Source of the DNA: Acetobacter oryzoeni
Lineage (GTDB): Bacteria; Pseudomonadota; Alphaproteobacteria; Acetobacterales; Acetobacteraceae
Length of the DNA stretch: 64,000 bases
Direction: 5' to 3'
Assembly: GCF_004014775.2 (NCBI RefSeq)
Contig: NZ_CP042808.1
Location: 434,001-498,000 of the forward strand
The position numbers were made by a program, and so were the translations under genes. Shown here one piece after another: positions 53,531 to 61,773 of the stretch. Each line of letters starts with the position of its first letter. The stretch's first letter is position 1. The notes below the pieces were generated by a model, which was not told where the DNA came from, did not search any database, and was given only the letters and a program-made list of their open reading frames with translations.

Positions 53531-54481
53531 ATGTTGGGATTCCGTCCTGTTTTTCTGGCGTTGGGGGCCTGCACTGCCCTGTTGGCCGCGCCCCCGGCGG
53601 CTTATGCGGCGGAGAAGAACCCTCATTACGGGCTGCAGATTATGAAGATGCGCCCCGGCCCACCGCCCATGACAGCCGCCACAGCCGCCCCCGGCATTTT
53701 GGATTACGATGGCATACCCACCGTATTGGGCACAAATGCGGCCAATGTGGGCGGGCTGATGTATTTTTGCTACCACAACAAGCTGATAACAGACACCACG
53801 GTTAAAAAGCTGGGGCGCGAGCTGTCTGAACTGCCAGATGTCAGGGCCTCGTCCGATTACGCATGGGGTGGCATTGGCATGCTGCGCCTTGGCCCAGACC
53901 AGATGTTTGATACCCGCACCCTGAACCGAGACCAGCGCGAGGCCGTGTGCTCCCGCACAGCCCTTATGGGGCCAGACCTGCTAAAGGCCGCCCGCAATGG
54001 TGATGCCGCATCGGGCATAGATAACCAGCGTGCCTCGGATGAAAAACCCAGATGGCCGTCTGAACCCCCGCCGCCTATCCGCGCACCTGTGGCCGCTGCG
54101 GCGGCTGTTCCGGCAGGTGTGGCTGCTACGCACCGGGTTTCTGCCCCTGCGCCTGCGGTTTCCGCCCCTGTTGCGCATGTGGCGGCACCACGCCCGGCTG
54201 TATCTGCGCCATCTGCTCCGGCTTATGTGGCCCCGCGTGCCGTGGCGGCCACGCCGCATGTGGCAGCCCCTTCTGCCCCCGCGCCGCAGGTTGTTTCTGC
54301 GCCGCCACCGGCTGTTATGGCCCCCACACCTGCGCCAGCACCCAAGCCGGTGCCCTATACGCCGTTGCCCTCGCAGCAGGCCATTCAGGATGAAGTGGCC
54401 CAAAAGGCCGAAGCGCGGGAAGCCGCAGCACAGGCCGAATTTGCCCGTCAGGCCGCAGCGCAGGCAGGGGCGGTGCGGTAA
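53531..54481 (+). CDS. Exported protein with Ala/Pro-rich C-terminal half
   Basis: 316 residues with a signal peptide ending near AAYAAEK (about residue 27). Residues 28-165 form a compact domain with FCYHNKLITDTTVKKLGREL and DYAWGGIGMLRLGPDQMF and two cysteines. Residues 175-290 are Ala/Pro/Val repeats such as VSAPAPAVSAPVAHVAAP. The last 30 residues are a charged helix (DEVAQKAEAREAAAQAEFAR). It could be an envelope-spanning or cell-wall-associated protein. No family name assigned. Confidence 0.6.
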   Translation: MLGFRPVFLALGACTALLAAPPAAYAAEKNPHYGLQIMKMRPGPPPMTAATAAPGILDYDGIPTVLGTNAANVGGLMYFCYHNKLITDTTVKKLGRELSELPDVRASSDYAWGGIGMLRLGPDQMFDTRTLNRDQREAVCSRTALMGPDLLKAARNGDAASGIDNQRASDEKPRWPSEPPPPIRAPVAAAAAVPAGVAATHRVSAPAPAVSAPVAHVAAPRPAVSAPSAPAYVAPRAVAATPHVAAPSAPAPQVVSAPPPAVMAPTPAPAPKPVPYTPLPSQQAIQDEVAQKAEAREAAAQAEFARQAAAQAGAVR

Positions 54482-54513
54482 TACGCGCCAACCACAGCCC
54501 AACATACAGGCAG

Positions 54514-54545
54514 GCCCGCTGGCAGCAATGCTGGCGGGCTTTTGC
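54514..54545 (+). terminator. Terminator
   Basis: GCCCGC-TGGCAGCAATGCTG-GCGGGC followed by TTTTG, 33 bases after the Ala/Pro-rich protein gene and just before the DUF805 gene. Confidence 0.65.
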
Positions 54546-54574
54546 GTTGCGGGCCTTGCAGAAAGGGGGGAGCC

Positions 54575-54967
54575 ATGTCTGTTTTGATAGAGCAGTTTAA
54601 ACAAAGTTTTAAGTACACAGGCCGCCTGTCTGTTTCCGATTATCGGATATGGAGCGCATGGCTGCTGCTTCTATTTATACTTACATATATTGCACATTTA
54701 TATGCAGTGTATGTGCTTGATAATTATGCAGGCTCTTCCATAAATGCCGTAACTGGCGTGCATATGTTTTATGCTGCACTTTTACTTGTATATGTGTTTC
54801 TCATGTTTGCCATTACATCTGCTTTGGTCAGGCGGCATCATGATCTGGGGCGCAGTGGCTGGTTTTCTGTTTTGTGGTTTGTTCCATATATAGGCGTGGG
54901 TTATTGGATTTACCTTTTATGCGCCAAGGGCACGCCAGGCCCCAATGCCTATGGGCCGCCCGTATAG
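54575..54967 (+). CDS. DUF805 family membrane protein
   Basis: 130 residues from the ATG at 54575, preceded by AAAGGGGGG. Three to four hydrophobic segments. The blocks FKYTGRLSVSDYRIWSAWLL at the N-terminus and VRRHHDLGRSGWFSVLWFVP later match DUF805 (consensus RRLHDTGRSGWW). The gene is more AT-rich in its middle part than its neighbours. Function unknown. Confidence 0.85.
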   Translation: MSVLIEQFKQSFKYTGRLSVSDYRIWSAWLLLLFILTYIAHLYAVYVLDNYAGSSINAVTGVHMFYAALLLVYVFLMFAITSALVRRHHDLGRSGWFSVLWFVPYIGVGYWIYLLCAKGTPGPNAYGPPV

Positions 54968-55122
54968 CCAACGCCTATGTATTCTGCCTTGGCCCACATT
55001 CCGCCACTGTTTGCAGGTTAGTGTGGTGGTGTTGAACAAAGCTGCTGCCATATCTATTTGCTATAGAAGTTTGGCAGATGCCTGCCCCAAACCGGCAGGC
55101 GCTAGAAAAGACGGATAAAAGA

Positions 55123-55512
55123 ATGCGTAAGATTGTAACCCTTGGCCTAGCAACCCTTATGGCCGCCACCATTGGCACCGCCGCAAACGCCAGCGAACCG
55201 GGCGGCTGCCTGAAATACGGCGCAGCCGGTGCTGTGGGTGGCCATGTAGCCAACCATCATGGTGTGCTGGGTGCTGCGGCCGGGTGTGCTGCGGGCATGT
55301 ATCGCCGTCATGAATACCGTAAGGAAGCCCGCGCCAAGGCTGCGCTGTATGATAAGGAACACCCCGGCGCAAAGGGCACCTATCAGCAGAAAGCCACGGC
55401 GTATGATGTGGAACATTCCACCACACCGGGCACCATGCAGCCCAACCAGCAGCAGCCTAATGCTGCCCCGCAGGGTGGTGAAGCCCAGCCAGAAGGCGCA
55501 CAACACCTGTAA
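55123..55512 (+). CDS. Small exported protein with glycine-zipper-like segment
   Basis: 129 residues from the ATG at 55123. The signal peptide ends near TAANASE (about residue 24). Next is LKYGAAGAVGGHVANHHGVL and GAAAGCAAGMYRR, a Gly/Ala-rich hydrophobic stretch of the glycine-zipper type that can insert in membranes. The C-terminal half is hydrophilic and Gln/Pro-rich. No family recognised beyond the zipper. A strong terminator follows. Confidence 0.6.
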   Translation: MRKIVTLGLATLMAATIGTAANASEPGGCLKYGAAGAVGGHVANHHGVLGAAAGCAAGMYRRHEYRKEARAKAALYDKEHPGAKGTYQQKATAYDVEHSTTPGTMQPNQQQPNAAPQGGEAQPEGAQHL

Positions 55513-55555
55513 TACGCTGCGTTTTATGCCCGCTATGGGGGCCTGAAACGCAAAG

Positions 55556-55609
55556 CGGCCCCGCTGCCAACACCCCAGATACGGGGCAAGGCGGCGGGGC
55601 CGTTTTTTT
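55556..55609. terminator. Terminator
   Basis: CGGCCCCGC ... GCGGGGCCG with an inner stem and a run of seven T residues, between two convergent genes. Confidence 0.8.
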
Positions 55610-55626
55610 ATGCGCGGGTGTTGGGC

Positions 55627-56127
55627 TTAGGTGTGGTTGGGGTCTGCGTGGTCTGTCTCACCATTGTAGGGGGATGTCAGCTGCGCGCGGGCTTCACCCT
55701 TGGGGTAGGCGGCGGTGTGCAGGTTGAGGTACATCTTGCCATCATGCAGGGCTTTTTCCTGCTCTGCGGTTAAAATGGCGGTGCCAGAAAACGGGCTTTT
55801 GAAGGGGCCTTTCAGGGTGATCATATGGTCTGCTTCCTGCCCCGGATCTGCCGGGCCATGAAAATGCGCCACCGTAACCGGGCCGCTTAGCCCATCCCAC
55901 GTAATGGTATAGCGCAGCTCATGCGTGGAAGGAAAAAACACCGCATCCACCTTGCCGGAGGGGTGCGATGTGGCGCTGTGTTCTGCTGTAAAATCACCGC
56001 CAAAGCGTTCGCTGCGTTCAGCATGGGCGGTAGAAACCAGCGTGCTCACAGCCGCCGGAGCCACCGTAACGGCAAGCGTGACGCCCAAAGCCACCTTGCA
56101 AAACACTTTTTTGCTGGCTGAAATCAT
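55627..56127 (-). CDS. CHRD-domain exported protein
   Basis: 166 residues from the ATG at 56127, with AAAGGG about 9 nt upstream. The signal peptide ends near STAHAE (about residue 37). The CHRD domain shows AVFFPSTHELRYTITWDGLS, VTVAHFHGPADPGQ and YLNLHTAAYPKGEARAQL, the typical histidine-bearing strands. The domain is found in chordin and in many bacterial secreted proteins of unclear role; metal binding is possible from the histidines. Confidence 0.87.
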   Translation of the reverse strand: MISASKKVFCKVALGVTLAVTVAPAAVSTLVSTAHAERSERFGGDFTAEHSATSHPSGKVDAVFFPSTHELRYTITWDGLSGPVTVAHFHGPADPGQEADHMITLKGPFKSPFSGTAILTAEQEKALHDGKMYLNLHTAAYPKGEARAQLTSPYNGETDHADPNHT

Positions 56128-56437
56128 ACGAAAGCGCCCTTTCAAACATAACAAAGATATCTGTGCGATATGCCTATAACGGCCCGCTTGGGCACAGGTT
56201 CCTGCGCTACCATGCGGGCAAGGCATATGTATATAATATGAGTTGAGCAGTATGGACCATGTTCATCAGAGCAAATCTTTTTCTGAACTGTTCAGTTTGT
56301 ATTGGCCTATACCGTTTATTTGCAAATAAACGCTACTTCCGCCATAGTGCCTTCAAGAATGATGCGCAGTGCGTGGCTTTCATTTCATTCAAATTGATAT
56401 TATCTTTCACCAAACAGAGGGGGCGAACCAGAAGGGG

Positions 56438-56476
56438 CAACTCGCAACGTCAACTCGCAATGTTAACCCGCAAAAT
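56438..56476 (+). repeat. Three tandem 13-bp repeats upstream of the Fic gene
   Basis: CAACTCGCAACGT, CAACTCGCAATGT and TAACCCGCAAAAT follow one another without gaps, ending 23 bases before the Fic start codon. The first two differ at one position; the third is weaker. Their position over the likely promoter suggests an operator, possibly for the Fic protein's own winged-helix domain. Confidence 0.72.
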
Positions 56477-56499
56477 TGCGTTTTGATTAGGTTTTCCTT

Positions 56500-57813
56500 A
56501 TGCTTTCTGAAGGTTCAGTACCAGCAAAAACGTTACTGGAAACCCCCAGTAAAATGACGCCACTGATTCTCTCAGGAAGCATCTCTGCGTTGATGAGTGA
56601 CCTTGCTGCAGAAGTTTCCGCAGCTGCGGCGGAGTTAACAGCTTCGATACACCCTATAACACTTGGTAGTGCCGCCAATCTCACTCGAATTATGAATTGC
56701 TATTATAGCAACCTGATAGAAGGCCATCGTACAAGGCCACTTTCAGTGGAAGATGTCATTAATAATGGGACGATTATCAAAGGCAGAGAAGACGAGGAAA
56801 AAATCAGCCTAGCCATTGCCCATATCAATGTCCAAAAATATATTGACGATCTCCATTGTTGCGGAATGATGGATGATCCAGCAAGTATAGAATTCATATC
56901 TACAATACATAGAAAATTTTATGCAGAATTAGGGGGTGTGTTTTTAGATATCAAATCCCCTGATACTGGAGATGTGAAGCGTAGGATGCAGCCAGGCATA
57001 TTCCGGCAAGAAGGGGAAGATGTAGAGGTTGGTAGGCACAGGCCGCCGTTGGGCGGACAATCTGTTTTGAACTTCCTGAATCTGTATCAGGAAAATTATA
57101 AGAGGGATAAATTAGGGCATTTTCGCAAAGCCCAGCGTTTATATGCTATAGCTGCGGCCCATCATAGATTTTCTTATATTCATCCTTTTGATGATGGAAA
57201 TGGCCGAGTAGCCCGACTTCTAACCCATGCCATGATGCTGGATGCCGGGTTTGGAGCTAAGGGGTTTTGGAGTATGTCCCGAGGGTTGGCGCGTGGGTTG
57301 CCTTCTGATGCGCCCATTGTTCCGCCTTTTATTGCGCGGTTATGTGGCGCGGCTGCACCAACTCAGCAATATAAATTTATGATGGCTCATGCAGATATGC
57401 CAAGGCAAGGTAGTTTGGATGGGCGCGGAAACTTGTCTGAAAAAGCTTTGTGTGAGTTCTGCGAATGGTTTCTGGCTATTGCTTTGGACCAGATTACGTT
57501 CATGTCAAAGCATTTGAATAAAAATAGTCTTATTAGGAATATCATAACCAAATATATTCCTATGCGAGGTTTGGATGTGAGGTCCTCAAAAATACTTGAA
57601 CAAATTGTTATTTCTGGGGAGATTCCAAGAGCATCTGTAAAATCGCTGCTCGATGTTTCATCAAGAACAGCGAGTACGTTGATTGCAGCTCTTATAAAGG
57701 ATGGTATTGTGGCTTCTAATAGCCATAAAGATCCGCTTTATTTGAACTTTAGCGTTTCTTCATCGGAAATACTCATACCTGGCTTGTTTAGTGTAGAAGC
57801 TTTGTCTGAGTGA
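56500..57813 (+). CDS. Fic/DOC family protein (probable AMP-transferase) with C-terminal winged helix
   Basis: 437 residues. The active motif HPFDDGNGRVAR is complete, starting at His228. An N-terminal inhibitory helix motif, S70-NLI-E74-G75 in YYSNLIEGHRTRP, marks a class II self-inhibited Fic. The C-terminal ~90 residues (SSKILEQIVISGEIPRASVK, VSSRTASTLIAALIKDGIVA) form a winged helix-turn-helix. It should transfer AMP or a similar group onto a target protein's hydroxyl. It is more AT-rich than the flanks and stands alone without an antitoxin gene, as expected for class II. Confidence 0.88.
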   Translation: MLSEGSVPAKTLLETPSKMTPLILSGSISALMSDLAAEVSAAAAELTASIHPITLGSAANLTRIMNCYYSNLIEGHRTRPLSVEDVINNGTIIKGREDEEKISLAIAHINVQKYIDDLHCCGMMDDPASIEFISTIHRKFYAELGGVFLDIKSPDTGDVKRRMQPGIFRQEGEDVEVGRHRPPLGGQSVLNFLNLYQENYKRDKLGHFRKAQRLYAIAAAHHRFSYIHPFDDGNGRVARLLTHAMMLDAGFGAKGFWSMSRGLARGLPSDAPIVPPFIARLCGAAAPTQQYKFMMAHADMPRQGSLDGRGNLSEKALCEFCEWFLAIALDQITFMSKHLNKNSLIRNIITKYIPMRGLDVRSSKILEQIVISGEIPRASVKSLLDVSSRTASTLIAALIKDGIVASNSHKDPLYLNFSVSSSEILIPGLFSVEALSE

Positions 57814-57840
57814 CTTCTGAATATCTCGCTTAAATATTAA

Positions 57841-57879
57841 GCCCCTTCTGGAGTATTTGCTGGCAGAAGGGGCTATTTA
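57841..57879 (+). terminator. Terminator after the Fic gene
   Basis: GCCCCTTCTG ... CAGAAGGGGC followed by TATTT, 28 bases after the Fic stop codon. Confidence 0.78.
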
Positions 57880-57912
57880 AACTGTTTTTAGTGCCTGCTG
57901 AAACTTTATCTA

Positions 57913-58737
57913 TCAAAACACCTGCCGCAGGCGGATGGTTTTGCCGCCGGAGGTTTGCAGCACAAGGTGTGTGCCATCTGTTGTCCAGCCGGTTACGCTG
58001 TTCAGCAGCGGGCGGAAGGTGTTTGCAATGTCGTTCTGTTTGCCGGGGCAGGCCATCAGCGTGCTAATGCCGCCTGCGGGCATGGGCTTTACGCTGCCCT
58101 TTGGCCCAAACACCAGCCCGCCCACATAGCGGTTGCAGCCATCCGAGCCAGAAATCTTGCCCGTATCGTTAATATCCAGCGTGGGGGCAAACATGTCTGC
58201 CGCCGGGTTGGGGTTTTCATCCGTGGCGCTGTCATCCGTATCGGGCACAAAATTGCCGCCGCGCAGCCTGCGGCCATCCATGGCGGTGACCACCCAGCGC
58301 GTATCGTTCAGGCTGGTGGGGGGCACCAGCACACCGCCGCACCCGTGCAGGGTTTTGGTGGCGGAGGTAAGGGTGACGGTATCTGTAAACACCTGCCCGG
58401 TCATGCTATCTGTGCAGGCAGATGCGGTGAGGGCGGCTTTGACGTCCGATGCCTCATAATACCGGGTGCCGTTTTCAGAATAAGCGTGGCGGATCACGCG
58501 GGCCATGCGCGGGCCATCCGGTGTTTCAACAGAAAGCGCGCCATCAGCCAGTGTCATGTTCCAGAAGGGCTCGTTCCCGCGCGCTTCATACACCCCTTTG
58601 GGGCCGGTGGCGGCCACCGGGGCTTCCTTACCCTCTGGCGTGGTGGTGGTGCGGGGTTCTGCACAGCCAGCCAGCGCCGCGCCCGCAGCGCACAGCGCAA
58701 AAAGGCCGGGGCGGAAAAAAGGGGCGGAAAAGCGCAT
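57913..58737 (-). CDS. Lipoprotein with COG3650-like and META (HslJ-like) domains
   Basis: 274 residues with lipobox AALAGCAEP (Cys about residue 25). Residues 50-130 contain ARGNEPFWNMTL and ACTDSMTGQVFTDTVTL, a YajI/COG3650-type domain. Residues 140-274 form a META domain with LNDTRWVVTAMDG, ISGSDGCNRYVGG and MACPGKQNDI. The pair is known in envelope proteins; HslJ itself is linked to heat shock and novobiocin resistance. Probably outer- or inner-membrane anchored in the periplasm. Confidence 0.82.
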   Translation of the reverse strand: MRFSAPFFRPGLFALCAAGAALAGCAEPRTTTTPEGKEAPVAATGPKGVYEARGNEPFWNMTLADGALSVETPDGPRMARVIRHAYSENGTRYYEASDVKAALTASACTDSMTGQVFTDTVTLTSATKTLHGCGGVLVPPTSLNDTRWVVTAMDGRRLRGGNFVPDTDDSATDENPNPAADMFAPTLDINDTGKISGSDGCNRYVGGLVFGPKGSVKPMPAGGISTLMACPGKQNDIANTFRPLLNSVTGWTTDGTHLVLQTSGGKTIRLRQVF

Positions 58738-58907
58738 GGCCGGGTGTCCTTCTACTTCAGTTGCCCCTTGGCAGCACAGGCGCGCCGGGCGGTGGAAAAT
58801 GCGTGCCTGTATCTGTGCCGCATAATGCCAGAACTGTTAAGGGGCATGTATGCCACGTGCGGGCCAGTGCCGGGCGTTTTAGGGGTGCGCTGGAGCAGCC
58901 GTTGGGG

Positions 58908-58922
58908 TTGAGAATCATTTGA
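58908..58922. promoter_or_regulatory. Fur-box-like site upstream of the second Hint gene
   Basis: TTGAGAATCATTTGA lies 69 bases before the Hint gene start. It shares the core TTGAGAATCATTTG with the site at 62820-62837 (opposite strand) in front of the siderophore receptor. It fits the half-site pattern TGAxAATxATT of iron-regulated promoters. Confidence 0.55.
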
Positions 58923-58990
58923 CACGAAATCGAGATAAGATATATTTAACAAAGTCGTTTTACAAATAATTGCTGCAAGAGTTCCCCTTC

Positions 58991-60394
58991 ATGTCTTCTA
59001 AAAGTAAGATCCCTAATTCAGGATACAATATCCTTAACTTTGCCCAAATAGACGCATCTGGAAATGTATCTAACATTCAGAATAGTGTTAAAGTAACTTT
59101 TGACGGTTCTACTGATTTTATTATTAACGGCCAAATATATACATATAATTATACTTGGGGAGCACGCGGTTCACAGCAGGTCATACTTGGTGATGGAAGC
59201 GGCGGTTATTATTTATTAACAGATGCAGATATTGATATATCAAAGTATACATATTTAAATAATTCAATGGGCGGCTCTTCTTCGAATTATTGGCAGGTAA
59301 ATGGATCGAACGGGGAAAGTACAGACCTTACTTTCAAGGACCGTCATTTTGACCCGTGCTTTCTTGCAGGCACAGAAATCTCGGTAAACGGCGTCACCCG
59401 CAAGGTTGAAGATCTGGCGGTGGGTGACCGGATTGACGTGCTTGTAAACGGCAAAACAGAGCAGAAAACCGTAACATGGGTTGGCAAATCAACCAGCGTT
59501 GCAGCACCTTTTCTGCCCCTCGATATGGCAGGGTACCCGGTGCGTATTCTTAAGGATGCGCTGGCAGAGGGCGTGCCTTTCAAGGATATGCTTATTACGC
59601 CAGAGCACTGCCTGTATCTGAACGGCTGCTTTGTGCCGGCCCGGATGCTCGTAAACGGTCAGTCCATCTTTTACGATCAGTCCTTCACATCTTACGATTA
59701 TTACCACGTTGAAACTGAAGATCACGCCATCATCACCGCAGATGGTGTGCTGACGGAAAGCTATCTGGATACCGGCAACCGCCGCAGCTTCCGCCAGAGT
59801 GGTGATGTGGTTGCCATGCCCCGCAGCCGCAATCTGACATGGGATGATGCCGCAGCCCCCCTGAATGTCTCCCGCGCTTTTGTTGAGCCCTTGTTCCAGC
59901 AGTTTCGCGCACGTGCACAAGGCATGGGCCTGCCGCTGCGCACAGAAGCACCGGTTGTAACACATAAGAGCAACCTGCATCTAACAGCAGGCAATGGCCG
60001 GGTAATGCGCCCACTGCGCACGGAAAAAAATTACGCGCTGTTTATGATCCCCGCTGGTATTGAAACGGTTTATATCCAATCCAACACCAGCCGCCGGAAT
60101 GAGGCGATAGGGCCGTTTGTGGATGACCGCCGCACTCTGGGCGTTCTGGTGGGCAATGCCACCATGTGCGAGGGCAACACAACGCGCACCCTCACCTCCT
60201 ATCTGCAGGATGAAGATCTGGCAGGGTGGAACAATGTGGAGTTTTACCCCATGCGCTGGACAGCGGGAAATGCCTGCCTGCCGCTGGGCCACAGAAAACC
60301 GGGCACCATAGCGCTGCTCGCGCTCCAGATTCTGGAAGCCGGCCCTTATATTGTGAGCAATGCAGAGCCAGAAGAAACCGCGCTGCGGGCCTGA
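58991..60394 (+). CDS. Hint-domain protein with short unique N-terminal domain
   Basis: 467 residues from the ATG at 58991 (MSSKSKIPNSGYNI). Residues 1-120 form a beta-rich Asn/Ser/Tyr/Gly domain (FIINGQIYTYNYTWGARGSQ, then GGYYLLTDADIDIS) without signal peptide. The Hint domain starts at Cys123 (PCFLAGTEISVNG), has the TxxH block ITPEHCL, and then runs parallel to the first Hint protein to the end (ARMLVNGQSIFYDQSFTSYD; GNACLPLGHRKPG). The two Hint parts are nearly the same length (345 and 347 residues), while the N-terminal domains are unrelated. The 5' end is AT-rich compared with the Hint part. Confidence 0.8.
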   Translation: MSSKSKIPNSGYNILNFAQIDASGNVSNIQNSVKVTFDGSTDFIINGQIYTYNYTWGARGSQQVILGDGSGGYYLLTDADIDISKYTYLNNSMGGSSSNYWQVNGSNGESTDLTFKDRHFDPCFLAGTEISVNGVTRKVEDLAVGDRIDVLVNGKTEQKTVTWVGKSTSVAAPFLPLDMAGYPVRILKDALAEGVPFKDMLITPEHCLYLNGCFVPARMLVNGQSIFYDQSFTSYDYYHVETEDHAIITADGVLTESYLDTGNRRSFRQSGDVVAMPRSRNLTWDDAAAPLNVSRAFVEPLFQQFRARAQGMGLPLRTEAPVVTHKSNLHLTAGNGRVMRPLRTEKNYALFMIPAGIETVYIQSNTSRRNEAIGPFVDDRRTLGVLVGNATMCEGNTTRTLTSYLQDEDLAGWNNVEFYPMRWTAGNACLPLGHRKPGTIALLALQILEAGPYIVSNAEPEETALRA

Positions 60395-60401
60395 TGGTAT
60401 G

Positions 60402-60434
60402 ACCCTGCTCCATATTCTGGGGCAGGGTTTTTTA
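60402..60434 (+). terminator. Terminator after the second Hint gene
   Basis: ACCCTGC-TCC ... GGGGCAGGGT followed by TTTTT, 8 bases after the stop codon. Confidence 0.8.
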
Positions 60435-60651
60435 TAGCGTATTCTCTTTTAGCCTTTGCTTGCCCGTGCGCTCAAAACTGGGGTGTTTTCCCCTTAAGCG
60501 CATGCTCTGCTTTAACAACAGGCAGAAAACCCTCATATCACACCGCAGCAGCAAGCCGCACACAGGCTAAGTGCAGCCGTGCACGCGCCCCGGTTGCATG
60601 CACCTGCACAGTATGGGAGGAGGAGGGCAGACCTTACCAAAGGATGCCTCC

Positions 60652-61326
60652 ATGCCCCAACCCAGCGGATATGACCCCGAAGAAACTGCCGAAATTGGCA
60701 CAGATGCCGGTTATGTTTATGTGCTGACAAACCCGGTGATGCCGGATTTGATAAAAATAGGTATTGCGCGGGATGTGGCCGCCCGTATGCGTTCCTTGTA
60801 TCAATCTGGCGTGCCAGTGCCGTTTGAATGTTTTTATGCCAAGCACGTAGCCAGTTGTCGGCAGGTGGAAGCCGCGCTGCACAAGGCGTTTGATCCCCAC
60901 AGAGTTAATAAGAGCCGTGAGTTCTTTCGGCTGGACCCAGAATGTGCCCGTGCCATTCTGGATGTGATGCCTGGTGAGGAACTGGATCTTTCAGAAGATG
61001 CCGGTGCACAAGATGAAAACGATGTGGCTGCCCTGAACAGGGAACAGCGCCGGGCGGAACAGTTTAACTTCGGTATGGTGCATATTCCACCGGGCGCGGT
61101 GCTGACATGGGTGCGAGACCCCGCCATGACCTGCACTGTGCATAACAACAAAAGTGTGGAGTTTGAGGGCAAGATTGTCAGTCTTTCAGATGCCGCCCGC
61201 ATATTGTTTGCACGGGCTGGCTCCAAACAACGGGCGTTCCGTGGGCCGCTGTATTGGCAATATAAGGGAAAGACCTTGCAGGAATTGCGTATGGAACAGG
61301 AAAACGCAGATGAAGATGCAGAATAG
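60652..61326 (+). CDS. GIY-YIG-like (T5orf172-type) nuclease domain protein
   Basis: 224 residues from the ATG at 60652, with AAAGGA 7 nt upstream; the frame is open 27 codons further. Residues 20-105 form a GIY-YIG-like domain: GYVYVLTNPVMPDLIKIGIA, the DVAARMRSLYQSGVP segment, VEAALHKAF, and KSREFFRLD with the usual Arg and Glu. The second half has SVEFEGKIVSLSDAARILFA and RGPLYWQYKGKTLQEL, a pattern found in DNA-binding modules appended to such nucleases. It may act in phage defence or DNA processing. The partner gene at 61333 starts 6 nt later. Confidence 0.75.
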   Translation: MPQPSGYDPEETAEIGTDAGYVYVLTNPVMPDLIKIGIARDVAARMRSLYQSGVPVPFECFYAKHVASCRQVEAALHKAFDPHRVNKSREFFRLDPECARAILDVMPGEELDLSEDAGAQDENDVAALNREQRRAEQFNFGMVHIPPGAVLTWVRDPAMTCTVHNNKSVEFEGKIVSLSDAARILFARAGSKQRAFRGPLYWQYKGKTLQELRMEQENADEDAE

Positions 61327-61332
61327 AGAAGC

Positions 61333-61710
61333 ATGAAAATACAGGGTTACAACTTTTTTTGCGATATGCCGGACGATGCGCGCTACCTGCGCCGCGCCCA
61401 GCCGGATGAGCGGTTTATTGAAGAAAACATGATCTTCATTCTGCCAGACAGGCTGCGCAAGTTCCGGCGCAATTTGTGGCATGTGCGGCGCAACCCCGGC
61501 CCGGTGCATATTTATGTGCCGCTGTTTAGGGTGGAAACTTTGTTGGAGAGTGACCCCCTGCCGCCAGAATACGGCCCCCCGCAGGATGTGTTTCCGTTTT
61601 ACACCCACACCACCCGCAGGCGCGGCCGCGCGCTGGATTACTACGTGCTGTTTATCTTTAGGGATAAGGAATCCTACGTGCGGTGTAACGCCGCCTTGCC
61701 CGTGCCATAA
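61333..61710 (+). CDS. Uncharacterised protein coupled to the GIY-YIG gene
   Basis: 125 residues, starting 6 nt after the GIY-YIG stop, so co-transcribed. It has many aromatic and arginine residues (DERFIEENMIFILPDRLRKF, then RRRGRALDYYVLFIFRDKES) and no signal or membrane segment. No family recognised. Tight coupling suggests a functional pair with the nuclease-like protein. Confidence 0.58.
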   Translation: MKIQGYNFFCDMPDDARYLRRAQPDERFIEENMIFILPDRLRKFRRNLWHVRRNPGPVHIYVPLFRVETLLESDPLPPEYGPPQDVFPFYTHTTRRRGRALDYYVLFIFRDKESYVRCNAALPVP

Positions 61711-61773
61711 CGGTGCAGGGGGCAACCCATTGCAGCATATGCTGCGTATAGTTACACAACAGGAGTTTCAGGC

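Noticed and set aside
57955..58911. A 318-codon plus-strand frame opposite the META lipoprotein gene
   Set aside because: Composition is typical of a reverse-strand shadow (Gly/Ala/His/Arg-rich), and the minus-strand gene has a lipobox and two recognisable domains.
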